A DNA stretch of 64,000 bases from contig JAQGEQ010000263.1 of the NCBI GenBank assembly GCA_034620365.1, forward strand, positions 1,612,001-1,676,000, in the 5' to 3' direction. Position numbers and translations under genes: made by a program. The notes beneath the pieces are model-generated. The model made no database searches and was not told the origin of the DNA. It saw only the letters and a program-made list of their open reading frames with translations. Numbering within the stretch: the stretch's first letter is position 1; each line of letters begins with the position of its first letter. The DNA comes from Pegea sp. RAD2-039 (Eukaryota; Chordata; Thaliacea; Salpida; Salpidae). Positions 37,001 to 49,400 of the stretch are shown one piece after another.

Positions 37001-39706
37001 TTGTCCTCATTTGTGTCAAGCTTTTTCTTAAATAAGCCGATTTTGAATGTCTTGCAGTGTTAAGGCCATGACATTTTCATTATAATAATACAATAACACT
37101 TCATTGAGTAGCCTGTAAAGTTCAGTTTAGCAAAAAGAACGGAATTTATCAAAATAAAGTTTGTGTTAAAATTCAAAAGCTTCTTTATTCATTAACGAAC
37201 ATAAATTTGATCTTTTTAAACTTGTTCATTTAAGAAGCTTCTTTATGTTTATGAGCTAGTATCAGAAAGCTCCTTTATTTAGATTCTTTTGTAAAGGATT
37301 GTAAGATGTTATCCTTAATAACTTTAACAAATTTTAGTTTATTGACTTATAAAGATAAAGAAAAATATAAGCATGAGAAGATGTTATCTTCACACGGTAT
37401 TGTATTTCATTATTATTAATGAAACAAAGCTGTATACTAAATTTTCAATCACTCAAAATTATTCACTCAATTTTCTATGTTAAAACATCTTTACTTTTCT
37501 GCAGAACTCATAGATTTCTTGTTTGATCTGCTTCGCTTATTTTGGACAATTTATCCAACAATATTTTAAGTGGTTTGAACCAATGATATAAACTTTTATT
37601 TTTTAATTAACTTACTAAATAAGTTTTGTATAAACACTTTCTGCTCATTTAAGTACTTATTCTGTAAACAGATTGCTACAATTTTCTGAAGAAGCAGAAG
37701 TTGTTATATAGATTCAGATGAAAATTGCATTGCAAATGGTCTGGTTGATCATTTGATTTAGAATCTTGAAAATACATCACGTGTTCTCAATTTTGCTATT
37801 TAACTCTCATTCCGAAGTCAAATAGAGTACAAGTACCGAAGTGCCGCTGGTTAAACAAATAACACAGAGGAGTCCTTTAGACAGGTATACACTGCAAAAG
37901 TGCAGAATGATTTTTGAAAGTTATCTTAAAGGGAAATTTTCAAAAAAAATGAATGAGAATACATCAAAGTATCAACTGTGTGAAAGATTTAAATGTGATT
38001 GAAGATACTTGGATCAAATCAAGGGCCTCATCTTGATATGTTGGCCCACTTGAAATTATTATAACATTAAAGTGAAGAAATACAAAATATTGATGATTAG
38101 CTTCACCATATCGAGAAGAAGCTCTAATCTTAATCTAACCACATCTGCTTACGATTTGTTGTTTTAAACTTTCGCAAAAATCTTACTTGAATCTTGATTG
38201 ATCAAGAAGAAAAGTCCCAACAGCAAATGAGGTACAGAGAAAGCAAATTATTGCCCATCCAGCCAACCATTTATCAGCAAATGTCTTTTCCTCTGTGCTA
38301 AACCGACCTCTACCAAACTCACATGTCCAAGCACAAGAGTTTGAGGATCTGATGAAATGTTGAGAAGGTCTGAAAAAGAGGTTTTAGAAAAATTATTTCC
38401 GGTGATTTAGACTGTATTTTTTGCTAATTCCTTTTCAAGATGAACAAACTAAAACCATTCGAACGAAAAATAATAAACTTTTCAGCCTTCATTCATCTGT
38501 AACACGAGTAACTAACCCATTCAAGTGGAAACAAAGACATAAAAAATATTTTCCCAAATTTCTATTACAGCTTAAATTTATAAAGATATTTTGACAATTA
38601 AATAACGTCAAGATTGATGTCTTACTTTATGAGAGAAAAAAGTTACATTCTTCAATCAATCTAAAAGTTGACTTTATGGTAGATATTTCAGAGAAAGTTT
38701 TAGGAAGTTTTTTGTAATAAAAAGCGGTTTTTATGAAGTAAGGTGGAACTCACTTTTCTTTTAATAACACAAGTCAATCTGTCATAATCTAAAAGCTTTA
38801 AAAAGCAAACTTTTTTTACTACTAGCATCATTCTTATCGTCTGCTGGTTCATGGCGCCTTCACTGTCATTCAAATACGTCTATGGAAGAATATTAATGCT
38901 CATGTAAATATGACAACTTTCAAACTGCTCTCTGAGATACTAAATCCCTCTATAGATGAGCGATGCCCCTTTTAATGGGTTGTAAGTTTTTTTTTTACAA
39001 ACAAATTGAGATTGTAAAAATAACAAATACTGAGAAAACTAATTTTGGTTAAAATGGGTTTTTATGGATATCAATAACTCGTGTTTCAAACACATCAATT
39101 TGCTTACTTGCACTGTTGGATTTGATCAGCTGAATCAATTGGCTCAGGAGTTGATTCAGTATCTTCTTCATTCATCCAATCAATGCAAAGAGATTTTCCT
39201 AATATATTCTTTTCAGGGAACTGGGAGCAATTGAACCATTCTGGCCACGGCAGCTGAAACGACTCGACCACTTTCCGGCATTCGCTCTCAACCTTATGAC
39301 AAATCTTCTGACATGGTCCAATGGGTTTCATAAATCTTCCCTCCGGGTCGCAAGTAGGAGCAAGAGTCAAGCAAAGAAAGAGGTTAAAGATCTTTGAGCA
39401 TTTATATTCGAGAAGAAGTTGGAATCCATTCAACATGATATCAGCTTCACGTTGACGTTCATGTCCAAACATATTAGGTAGTAGAGTATAGTTGTAACCA
39501 AGGTTAACACATTCCTTTAGATTCAATTTCTCGCAAACAAAATTCTCCTTTTTCACTTCTGAGCTCCAATAAGATCTTCTTTGCTCTGCATTTGGAGCAT
39601 TAGTATCCAGAATCTCTTCTGCTGCTAAAGACTCTTTTGTGAAGAGTATTAAGATGACAAATACTAAAATAAAATGCTTTGATGGTTTGATCTTCAACAA
39701 TTTCAT
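31098..39706 (-). CDS. FZD: Frizzled family Wnt receptor (7TM with cysteine-rich domain)
   Basis: Complete Wnt receptor of 632 residues. Exons: 39108-39706, 38187-38369, 36370-36505, 36004-36115, 33255-33361, 32905-33053, 31869-32006, 31706-31803 and 31098-31474. A signal peptide (about 1-29) precedes a cysteine-rich domain (58-174) with all ten expected Cys, including [14 protein letters not shown] and WPEWFNC. Seven membrane segments follow: TM1 at about 234-255, then KYPERPVIF leading into TM2, [10 protein letters not shown] in TM3, [16 protein letters not shown] before TM4, VDGDELTG in the second extracellular loop, KLEKLMFKI before TM6, and TM7. The Dishevelled-binding KTxxxW motif is intact as KTMDSW (515-520), so Wnt signalling competence is likely. 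The third extracellular loop is short (about 20 residues, no Cys), and with the DGDELTG motif this points to the Fz4/9/10 group, though the subfamily is uncertain. The tail is Ser/Thr/Asn-rich and ends EITNNP. Introns are long (102-2,642 bases). Confidence 0.96.
32007..32904 (-). other. Frizzled intron 6
   Basis: Phase-2 intron of 898 bases joining FRV-K to SYMQREG. It holds an open frame at 32119-32301, but the flanking exons join directly in phase, so that frame is intronic. No other structure seen. Confidence 0.75.
33362..36003 (-). other. Frizzled intron 4, longest intron in the gene
   Basis: A 2.6 kb phase-1 intron. On the plus strand 34393-34623 stays open for 76 codons with a hydrophilic, non-repetitive translation ([17 protein letters not shown] and on). 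The stretch at 33640-34200 is less AT-rich and may be a decayed element. A GC-rich island at 35635-35725 contains a CRE palindrome (35654-35661). Confidence 0.6.
36506..38186 (-). other. Frizzled intron 2
   Basis: A 1.7 kb phase-2 intron between the TM1 and TM2 exons. It is AT-rich with no recognised element; the short open frame at 36567-36761 shows no family feature. A CACGTG lies at 37778-37783. Confidence 0.65.
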
Positions 39707-40480
39707 AACAACTATTTGATCTTCTTAATATATAAATAATTGTTTCAAATATCCTCATGTGCCTAAAAAAAGAAATTTGATTTTTAATGTTGATGTTATC
39801 GAGAAATCTAATATTTTTTAACTTTACTACAAGAATAAAGTTTTATTTAGCTTTTGTCAAAATCATTGAAGCTATAGAGAAATGTTTCTTTAATTATTTC
39901 ACATAAAATTTCCAAAAGTTATTTTAGTCTCGAAATTTTTATAACTAATTATTTTCTGAAGATAAAGTTTACAAATTTACAATCTAATTCTAAAATAAGA
40001 ATCCAGTTGAAAAAAAAATGTTTATTTAGATTCTTATCAAACACCAGGTTAAGTTAACAAATAAATTTCATAAATTAATTAAAACAAAAATTTTTTAAAT
40101 GTTTTTGTTCGAATAGAAAAAATTACTGACAAATTGCATGCTTCAAACCAATGATTTGAACCAAACAGCGACTTTTAATTTATTTCTCTAAAAACCCCTT
40201 AAAACCAAACGATACTACTTGATAAGCTGAAAAAGGTCCTGAAAGCTTGAAAGGAGGCGTTAATCTTTAGAATTCCTGCAACCGACTTTGCAATGAAACG
40301 GAGACATACACCAAGATAAAGGCGATAACGTTTAAAGTACCAGCTTCGTCAGCGGCTTGCTACTATAAAGCGGCCTATCAGTAAGAAATTGTATAACAAA
40401 GCCGTTTATTTGCGTTTAGTTTACGTCATTAAACGAGCAGATTGCGCCAGAAATTTTCACTGAAACTTTCACATTTAACT
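39707..40480 (-). promoter_or_regulatory. Candidate 5' flank/promoter region of Frizzled
   Basis: The Frizzled start codon is at 39704-39706. About 500-780 bases upstream (40200-40480) the sequence becomes clearly richer in G and C with several CpG dinucleotides, unlike the AT-rich DNA on both sides. This could be the promoter or a 5' UTR exon. No single motif decides it. Confidence 0.3.
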
Positions 40481-43400
40481 TTCTAATCCTACTTCACCCG
40501 ATTATAGTTATTGGATTATTTACTGATTTGAGAACTTTTTCAATATTTTTTATAAAGTATGATTGAAAGTATTAAAGTTTTGATCAAAAGCTTGTTGTGT
40601 GTTTTTTTTGCAATTTTTTAGACAGAAAATGTCTTATAAGTCTTCAATTTAACACTTTTTTTTCCAAAATAATAATTATTAACAGTTTATTTGCATATGT
40701 GGCTCCTCAAAGCAAGCTGAAACTAATCATTTAAAATAGTCTTTTTGAGAGGATACCCGAAAGATTGATGAGTAGCTATCAAGAAAGTCATTATATAAAA
40801 TTACTCATTTCTCAATTGAAAGCTAGAAGAGAAAATTTTACAAAAAATGTTAAAATGAACTTCACTTTCAAGTTCACATCATTTAGAATAGAAAAATTAA
40901 TGTTTCAATTGTCAAAAATAGAAACAAAATTGTTTACAAAAATAACTATTTTGAAATACGTACACTAACGTCATTGATTTCAATTTTAATGGTAAATTTA
41001 ATAAAATTTGTGTGGAAATGTCTGCTAGACTTTAATTCTTATATTTATATGAAATTAGATATCATACTCTCAGAAAACATTCAATTTGATTCTTATTTCT
41101 TGATTCTATAGCTCACTATAAAATTACTTTTCATAAGTCATATAATAAAACATTTTTGTGAAGATTAGAAAGTGCAAAGTATCAAATTTTCACTAAAATT
41201 ATAGAAAGTTTCATTTCAATAGAAAAATGAGAAAAATTTTCTGTACTTAACTCAATTACTCACTTCGAAAATTAATCATGTGACACGTCTCTCAGTTGTG
41301 GAAAAGAGATATTCCCTAAAACGTTTCTGAGTACGATTTTCGAAAATCAAATGTTTTTTTTAAGTCATCATCGTATCAGCTTAAATTATAAATTGAAACA
41401 AGTTATAAAGTCAAAAGTTTTCGTGAAGCAAGAAGAATTGAAAATTAGAAAATATTTTTGAAAACAAAATGATGCCAGTTTCAAAGATTACCACATGCTT
41501 TTAACCTGAAAATAATTTGATCCTTTGAAATATTACCGGTTTCTTTGAAGTATTGAATCTTTTTAACAAAAGATTGCATTGAGCATACTTTTAAATTCTA
41601 AATCGAAACTGATTAAGGTTTGTTACTTTAGCACCATCATTCAAAACATTAATTAAAGTAAATTTTTTCTCTCTAACTGTTGGCTTATGTATAAAAATAT
41701 AAAAATACTCACAATAAAAGTTCAAACTCCCTCAAAAGTTTATAGAAAAAATTCAAGTTTAATTTAGTAATCAAATAGAGAAATGCAATTTACTAAGTAA
41801 TCAGATGCTTTTTGAAAGTATTTATTTATGTAGCCTATTGCTTTGTATAAATTAATAATTTAAAGTTGGATAATTGCTTATTAAAAGACCAAAAAAAACT
41901 TTATTGCGTCAGAAAAAATAAAAATTTTGCTTTAAGCTGACAAAAAGCAAATAAGCAGAATAATCTTTGCTGACGGAACAATAATTTTGGTTTCATCTCA
42001 TCAACTGTATATAGTTACAAATTATATATTACAAGCACCCAAAAGCTATTTTTAATTTTATACAGATTCATTTCTTTCAGACTTATACAGGTTTCTAAAA
42101 CAAGCATTTTTGAAATGTAATAAATTTGCTAGTACCTGCTAAACATAATTTTAAAGTCTGCATTTAGTTTTGTTCACTTTTTCAACAACATTGATTAAAC
42201 TTTTCTCATTTTACCATATCAAGTTTCAATGTTTGAATTAACATCAAATTATGATAACAAAAATGAATAAAAAATTTCAGAACCATTGAAAAGCCTGAAA
42301 TATTTTAGCATTTTTTGTAAAACTGAATAAACCCGACATAAAATCAAAACTATGACTTATCTAATCATAGAAATGCCTGTAAATCTCAAATTTAGAAATA
42401 TTTGCAAATTTTATAGTCTGTTGAATCTAACAGGTCATTTCAATTATTTTGCTGAGTAAGTAAAAGTAACTCTTGCATTAGTCTACTTATGCAAGTAATT
42501 AATATTATCTGATAAGCTCAAAGTAGCTGAAATTGCTAATTTTTTGGACTTGTTTTATATTTGTTAACTAATACAACTGCAAGTTATCTTTTCAAATGCT
42601 TCTACTATTCGTTCAAATAAATTTAACTTTTTCAAACAAGGTAATTGCTCAATAAACATAAGCTTGTCTGCTTTATCTGCTGTTATCTATCTAAACTTTT
42701 GGAAAAAAAACTCTGACTTTTGGTTAGCTGCTTCTGACTCCACAGTTTTAGACAAACTCTTAAGAATTTTCAAATTTAAATATTGTACATTTGATATTCT
42801 ATACTGGTTGTCAATAACTGCTGAAATTTAACCCTGCAATTACATCCTATTATTTTCATAGAAACTCAAGATACTGTTCAACAAGGAGTTCAAAAATGAG
42901 TTCAAAACACTGATCTGAAACCAGCTTTAAAAAACTTTGCAAAAAAAAATTGTAGGATTATTTACCCGTTCATTTAAAATACAACCTGTTGTAGCTTGAA
43001 GCATACTTTGAAGCATGGGGTTTAGCTGTAAGCGCTGTGCCAAGCCAACCAAATGATTTCTTTCTTCTTTACTCTACACTGCTGGTACGCAAGGTCAGTA
43101 GACCATAAAATAGCCTATTGCCTGACCAAAAGAGGGTTATCTTACCTCCCTCTTCTTATCTTAACCCACTCCCTCTATTTCTTTTAAGATTTGTTTGTCT
43201 CTTGAATCAAGCTAAATGATTTGAGCCCTAGTTCTTCTAAAAGTGATTCAAAGTAGAATCAGAGTTAATCTATTATCATTATGATTCACTTTAAGATATT
43301 TTGTAGATGAGTTTTTGATTAGTAATGAATAAATTAATAATTATCAATCTTAGATTCATTTTAAACAAAATCAAATCTTAAACGACTAAGCATTATCCTT

Positions 43401-46400
43401 CACACTTTTCAGTTTACTTCATCAGTGATTCTACCGAAAAATCTAATTCTGATGTAAAACAGACTTCATTCTGATTTTATTTATTTTTTCTAATCTTGAT
43501 TATCAAAATAACTTTAATTTGATTCTATTTGAAGTTCAAATCATTTATCAAGCCTTAGACCTAATACACGTCAATAAAATACCAATTTCTTCTATACTAA
43601 TATCAAAAAGTTTGCAATTCATTTTTTGAAGTTGTTGAAACTACTAGATAAGGTTAAAACATATTTCGATTTTTGAACGATTTTCAATACGCTCTATAAA
43701 AGTTTGAAAAATATATTTTAGGATAAAGATAGAACTAATTATAGTTTTTTTTCTTTAAACTTATTTAAGCTTTAATAATTATAGAGTTTTTTATGAAGTA
43801 ATATTGTGCGTAGGATAAGTTAAATTGAGATTTAGTTAGAGCTTGCTTCATTCAAAGTTTGTAAATGTAAACTTTCAAAAATCCAAATTTGCTTATCTGC
43901 GACCTGTTTTCAAGGTTTAACAGAAAAATAAAAACAATTTTTATAAAAAAAATTAAGTTTAAACAATTTGAATTATCTCAATATTAGCAGCTTACTTTTT
44001 GCGCACTGTATATAATTTGTTTGTTTTAAAAGTAATATTGTTGTGATATATTCTAAAATAAAAAGAAAAGCTACTAATTAGGAATGTTATTATTACGTGA
44101 GAAGAAACTGAAAAATTTAAAAAGCAGCAGTTTTTATGAAAGCTAAATACTTATAAATTGCTTCGCCAAATTTTTATGTCGTTTAGATTAAGTTTTAAAA
44201 TAAGCATTTCTTAAAAACCGCTGAATTAGGATTATAAGAAAGTAAAATAAAAATACAAAAGACGTTATATACTTGCATATCATGCAAACAAAGAAAATGT
44301 TAAATTAAATTTTTATCTTCAGTTTGTAAAGAAATTTAACTAATTAGTGAAATACTTCTAGAATATTTCCTTTTCAAGTTAGTCTGGTTTCTTCTTTGTA
44401 AACTTTTCAATTTATCTGAGATGAATGATGCACTTTTTTGAATTGCTCAACTAATAATTGAAAACATAAAAAGATAAAAAGTTAATTGCTTGAAAAGTTC
44501 ACATATAAATTTTTTTCTAAATAAAGCGGCAGTAAGTAGAAAAAATTAGCAAATATTTTGATAAGAGTTGTTAAACGCCTTAAAATTTGGTAATTTTATT
44601 AAAGTTTTAAATATGTTCTTTTAGTAAAGCAACTTATCCTGAAATCTTAGCATAAGAAATAAAGCTGGCAAAATTCTAGATGGGAAAATAGCTTGAAATT
44701 AAAGTGTAAACAACCAATCATGCATAACAAAGTTTGTTTTTGCTACTTAAATAACAGAAATGAAGTAATGAGATGTTAAGTTATCAACAGAACAAAACTT
44801 TTTATTAGGTTTTAAGTCATTATAGACAATAATATTTACTTTTAGTGACGAATTAATGAACTTAGTAGAAATATTAAGCAAGCAAAAGTTTTACTTTATT
44901 ATAAAACTATTTCATTTTTCTAAGTTCCCTTTAAACTAATTTGACAGTCAATTTGATTTTCTCACTAAAGTAATGCTTGATGTTACTTTGATTTCTGCAA
45001 ATATTCAAAAAATAAAGAAACTCAGCAAATTAAAAGCTGTTAGTTTGTGAGTAGAACAAAGCTGACAATATCAAATAATTGTTAAGTGACAGGTAGCATT
45101 TGATACCAAGAAACTTTGGTAGTAGTAATATTTTCAAATATCATTCTTATACAAAATGTAGACTCAAAAATCTACTTTTACTTCAAATAAATTAAAACTG
45201 GAACAAAACTTCTAACAAAGTCTGAACTAATATTCTTCTACAATCATTTTTTCAGTAAGTTTAGTTTAAAACTTTTAGTAATGATTTCACGAAAATATTT
45301 TCTAAATGAGTTTGTTTTCAAATTTTTATGAGTTTAGTCAAGCTAGTAAAAGCTGTGAAAATAAATTTTTGTAGTTTACAATAATATTTATTCAAAGTAA
45401 TAGATTTTTAAAATAATTTACTTACTATTATTGGAACCATGATATTCGATACTTTTCTTATTTCTTAGATTTGATAAATTTGTTTCTTTAAAATTAGATT
45501 AAAATATTACTGAGTAAAGAAAGAATCAAAAACAGTGCGGTAATAGTTGTAGGGTTTCTATTTTTATTCTTTCTTGCTATATCTCTTTCCATACACTTCC
45601 TTTCTTCTTGTGCTTTTACTTATGATAAAGTTTAAACTATTAAACAGTTTCAATAAAGAACCAAAAAAATTCTGATATAAATATATAGCACATTCTACAG
45701 GATGTAAGAATTTCATCTTAAAATTGTAATTCTTTTTGTGCAAAATGTTTATGGTATTCTTATTAAGTATTTTAAATAGAAATAAAAGTTCTTATATTCA
45801 CAACCATTGGAACAATAATAAATACATATATTTATTTTGAATTTTGCATAACTCTTAAAATAAAAAACAAATTAATCTACTAAAGATAATTATGATTTTT
45901 ACGATGTTAATAGAATATCTTTATCTAATTTAAATTGATTAATTTAAGCTTGTTAATCAAAATAATTTACAAATTTAATTTAGTATATTATGTAGCCGTC
46001 AAACCTTATCAGTATTACTTGTTTCGTCAAATATAAATCAAAATAGAAAAATTTAAAAGATTTATTAAATCGTAAATTTCGTTTTTTTTACATGAGTACT
46101 TAACTAATCATACTTTCTAACTTAATCTCTTTCTGCAGCATTTTTAATTCAATAAAACTTTAAGCTAATGTTCGAAATATTTTTGAACGAAAATGGCGTC
46201 AAAATAAGTGCTTGGTGAAGAATAATTACAACAAAATATAATTATTTGAATTTAAATCGTAACGTTTTAAAAAAATACAAATTATGATGTTAACTTTTTT
46301 AAAATACTTTCTTAATGTTAGTTTCAAAACTGTTTTAACTTTGAGAAACCAAAAATAGTAAAATACTCTTAATTTTTACAATGCGGTATAAATATTTTAT

Positions 46401-49400
46401 TGATAAAATGATGTAAGCTTTGAACTTTGTATCTTTATTTAAAGTCAATATTTAAAGTTTATTTAAGGATTATAAATTATTGGTGTTTTTATTTTGTATT
46501 TTTATATGAAATTTAAAAAGAACATTCAACAAAGAACCATTTTCAAGTTGTAATCAGTGACTATGAAAGAAATTTAAATATTGTTTTATTTTTCAAACCA
46601 ACTGAATCATTACATTTTACTATTTCTTTGAAGATTTTGTTACCTATGTTGAGGTACTCTTAATTATATAGATCAAAAGTTATTTTGGCGTAAAACAAAA
46701 ATATTTTTTTAACGTTCAAACTACAAAGGAAAGATAAGCAAATCTTAGTTGAATTATTGAATCAAACAAAGTGAAATCAATTGAAGTTTGATTACTAACT
46801 CAAAACAAAACATCCTAAATGTTATCAGTGAACGAATAATTAACCAACCATTTTATAACTAAAAATTTATTAACCAAAGATTTTTGTTATGACTGTTTGT
46901 TTTTGACAAGTTAAGTAATTAACAAATATTTGATAACAAAACGCTATCAATGAAAACTTTTAAAAGTAAAAAAACTCTCTAATTAACGAACTAATAGTGA
47001 AAATATAAGCAAGATACATACAAATGAGCTATAAATGTTGTTTCAAAAACAGTGTTGAAATAAAGTAAACATTTTACAAATAAGTTTTTAATAGTGATAA
47101 GAGAAATAAGAATTTTATCAATTAAATATTAAAATAACTCATTTTCAGTTCCAATATATCAATAAAACGTATTTATAAAAAAAAACTTCATTAAAACAAA
47201 CAATGAGAAAATTTACTGAACTAATTATAGAAAGAAAACCTCTTTAAGAATAATCAGTTTTATTAACTGTCTTTATTTACTTGTGTTTTAAGAAGTCAAA
47301 AGCTGTTGTGATTCACTAAGACTAATACCTACCAATCTCAGTCATTACTTTGTTCTGTAAAAGCTTTAACAACAAGTAAAGCTGTTTTTTATTGTACTCA
47401 AGCTGCAGACTGCTTAGAAAGTATGTTGAAACTTGATCTGGTGACAGAATAATTAGTGGTCGTGATCAATTTCATTCTAACTAGATCAAGACACTCAACC
47501 CACCTAAATGTTTTGAACAGATGCAGTAAAGTTGTGAGTTATGTTAACGAGACCTCTAACTTTAATACCATTGGTTTCTTTTTACTTTGAAAACTTCAGT
47601 AAATTAACAAAAAATTTTAGGTTCAAAACAACAGAATAAAATAAATAAAATTTTGTTTCCACTTCAAAACTCTATCTGCAAGAACTTAAAAAAATCTTTC
47701 TTTTTAAAACTTATTTTACTACTTGATAAAGAGTCCTTAATATAATAATCTCTGTTTTAAATTAATTTTTTAACTGATTAAGTTAAAATCTTATTCTACA
47801 ACTTATGCAGTAATAATTTGCAGGCGGGTTGGTTATAAGTTTCTTATTTATTTTTTTAACAGAAAGTTTATTGAGAAATAAAAAATCTGAACATTCAAAA
47901 GTTTTATGTACTATCTAAGTAAATTTTAAAACAATAACTGCTGTAGCCAAAAGAAAAACTTATATTTGATGGCTAGGTATAAGATATTAGATAATTGACG
48001 TTTAGTAAATAAGTTTTATGGTTAAATAGGTGATTGAAAACTCTTAGAATTTAATAAGATGAATAGTTGGTTAAAAGATTATTCAAAACTTCAACGAGTT
48101 TTTAGTTTTAGAAATTAGATGGTTGCTTTATTGAGTTTAATCTTTTGTTTTGCTACAACTGTGCCAAAATTTTTACAACTGATTCAAATAAAAGTGAACC
48201 CATAAAGACAACTAAAACATTGATAAAACTTATGCTGAAAATCATCCGTGAAAACAACTACTTTCACTAAAAATAATTAAATATTATTAAAAGTTTATAT
48301 AAAAAATTATCTGAAACTTGTCTAGTAAATTTTCCTTTCAAAAATTCCGTAGAAGGCTGTGAAATTAGTTTTACTGGTATCGCAAACAGTTTGATTTTTT
48401 TCTTATTCTTTCTCTCATATTCTTTACTTTAGCCTTTGTCATAAGCAAGGAGAACAAACATAAATTCAAGTGAATAGCATCATATACTAGTTTGACTATA
48501 AACCTATATCACTGCTTGCAATTTTCACAGCAAAACTTTTGTAAAAACCAGAAACAAAAAAAATCTTATAACAAACATAAAAGTGAGAAATGTATGTTTT
48601 TAACTCTAAAGTTATTCATTTAGCTATAAGGAAAATTGACTGGAATTTTTATAGAGTCAGCAAAACTGCATTTCAAAGAGAATATTTAGTAGCAAACAAG
48701 TCTCTATTTGTATTGAAAGTATTTCAAAATGAAATACTTTTCAATAAGGAAATAATAAAAAAATCTTTCATTTAATTATGTCAGTCGCATTGAAATAATT
48801 TCTTTAATTGCTTCTTTCAATTTTTAAGTAGCAATGCTACATGCCAATTGGTTGATGAATGTTCTATTGTCAAGATGTCATAAATAAACTAATTAGAGGT
48901 TAATTTGATGATTAATTTTTATAGAAACCGCATCAGCTATCTTTGAGTTAATATAATTTTGCACTGGTTCAACAAATTAATCGGTTTTATTTCCAATAAG
49001 CACAATGTGGTTTTTTTTAATAAAAATTTTCTTATCATCTGTATGATATTAGAAGCAAATATTTCACTTCCTAGTCACACTTACTTTTATCTATCATAGT
49101 ATTTTACTGTTATCAGTCTCCTTATCATTTTTTCTCTATAGAATATTTATTTTATCCCAAACTTTAAACAATTGATTGATTAGTTTCTTAGTAGTTTTCG
49201 AAATTTATTGTTTTGATTCGATTTATCAAAGTATAAGATTTTGATAGATTGTATTTACCTACCTTGAAACATATAAGGATACAACTAGGTTTAGTATATA
49301 GTAGCTGGATTTGGAATGATTGAAAATAAGTGCCTTTTACTCTAGTTTATTTAACTATATTTCTTCTACAGCATTAAAATGTTATAAGACTATTTTATAA

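Noticed and set aside
31098..39706. Smoothened rather than Frizzled
   Set aside because: The gene has a ten-cysteine Frizzled CRD, KLEKLM before TM6 and an intact KTxxxW motif after TM7, which are Frizzled features.
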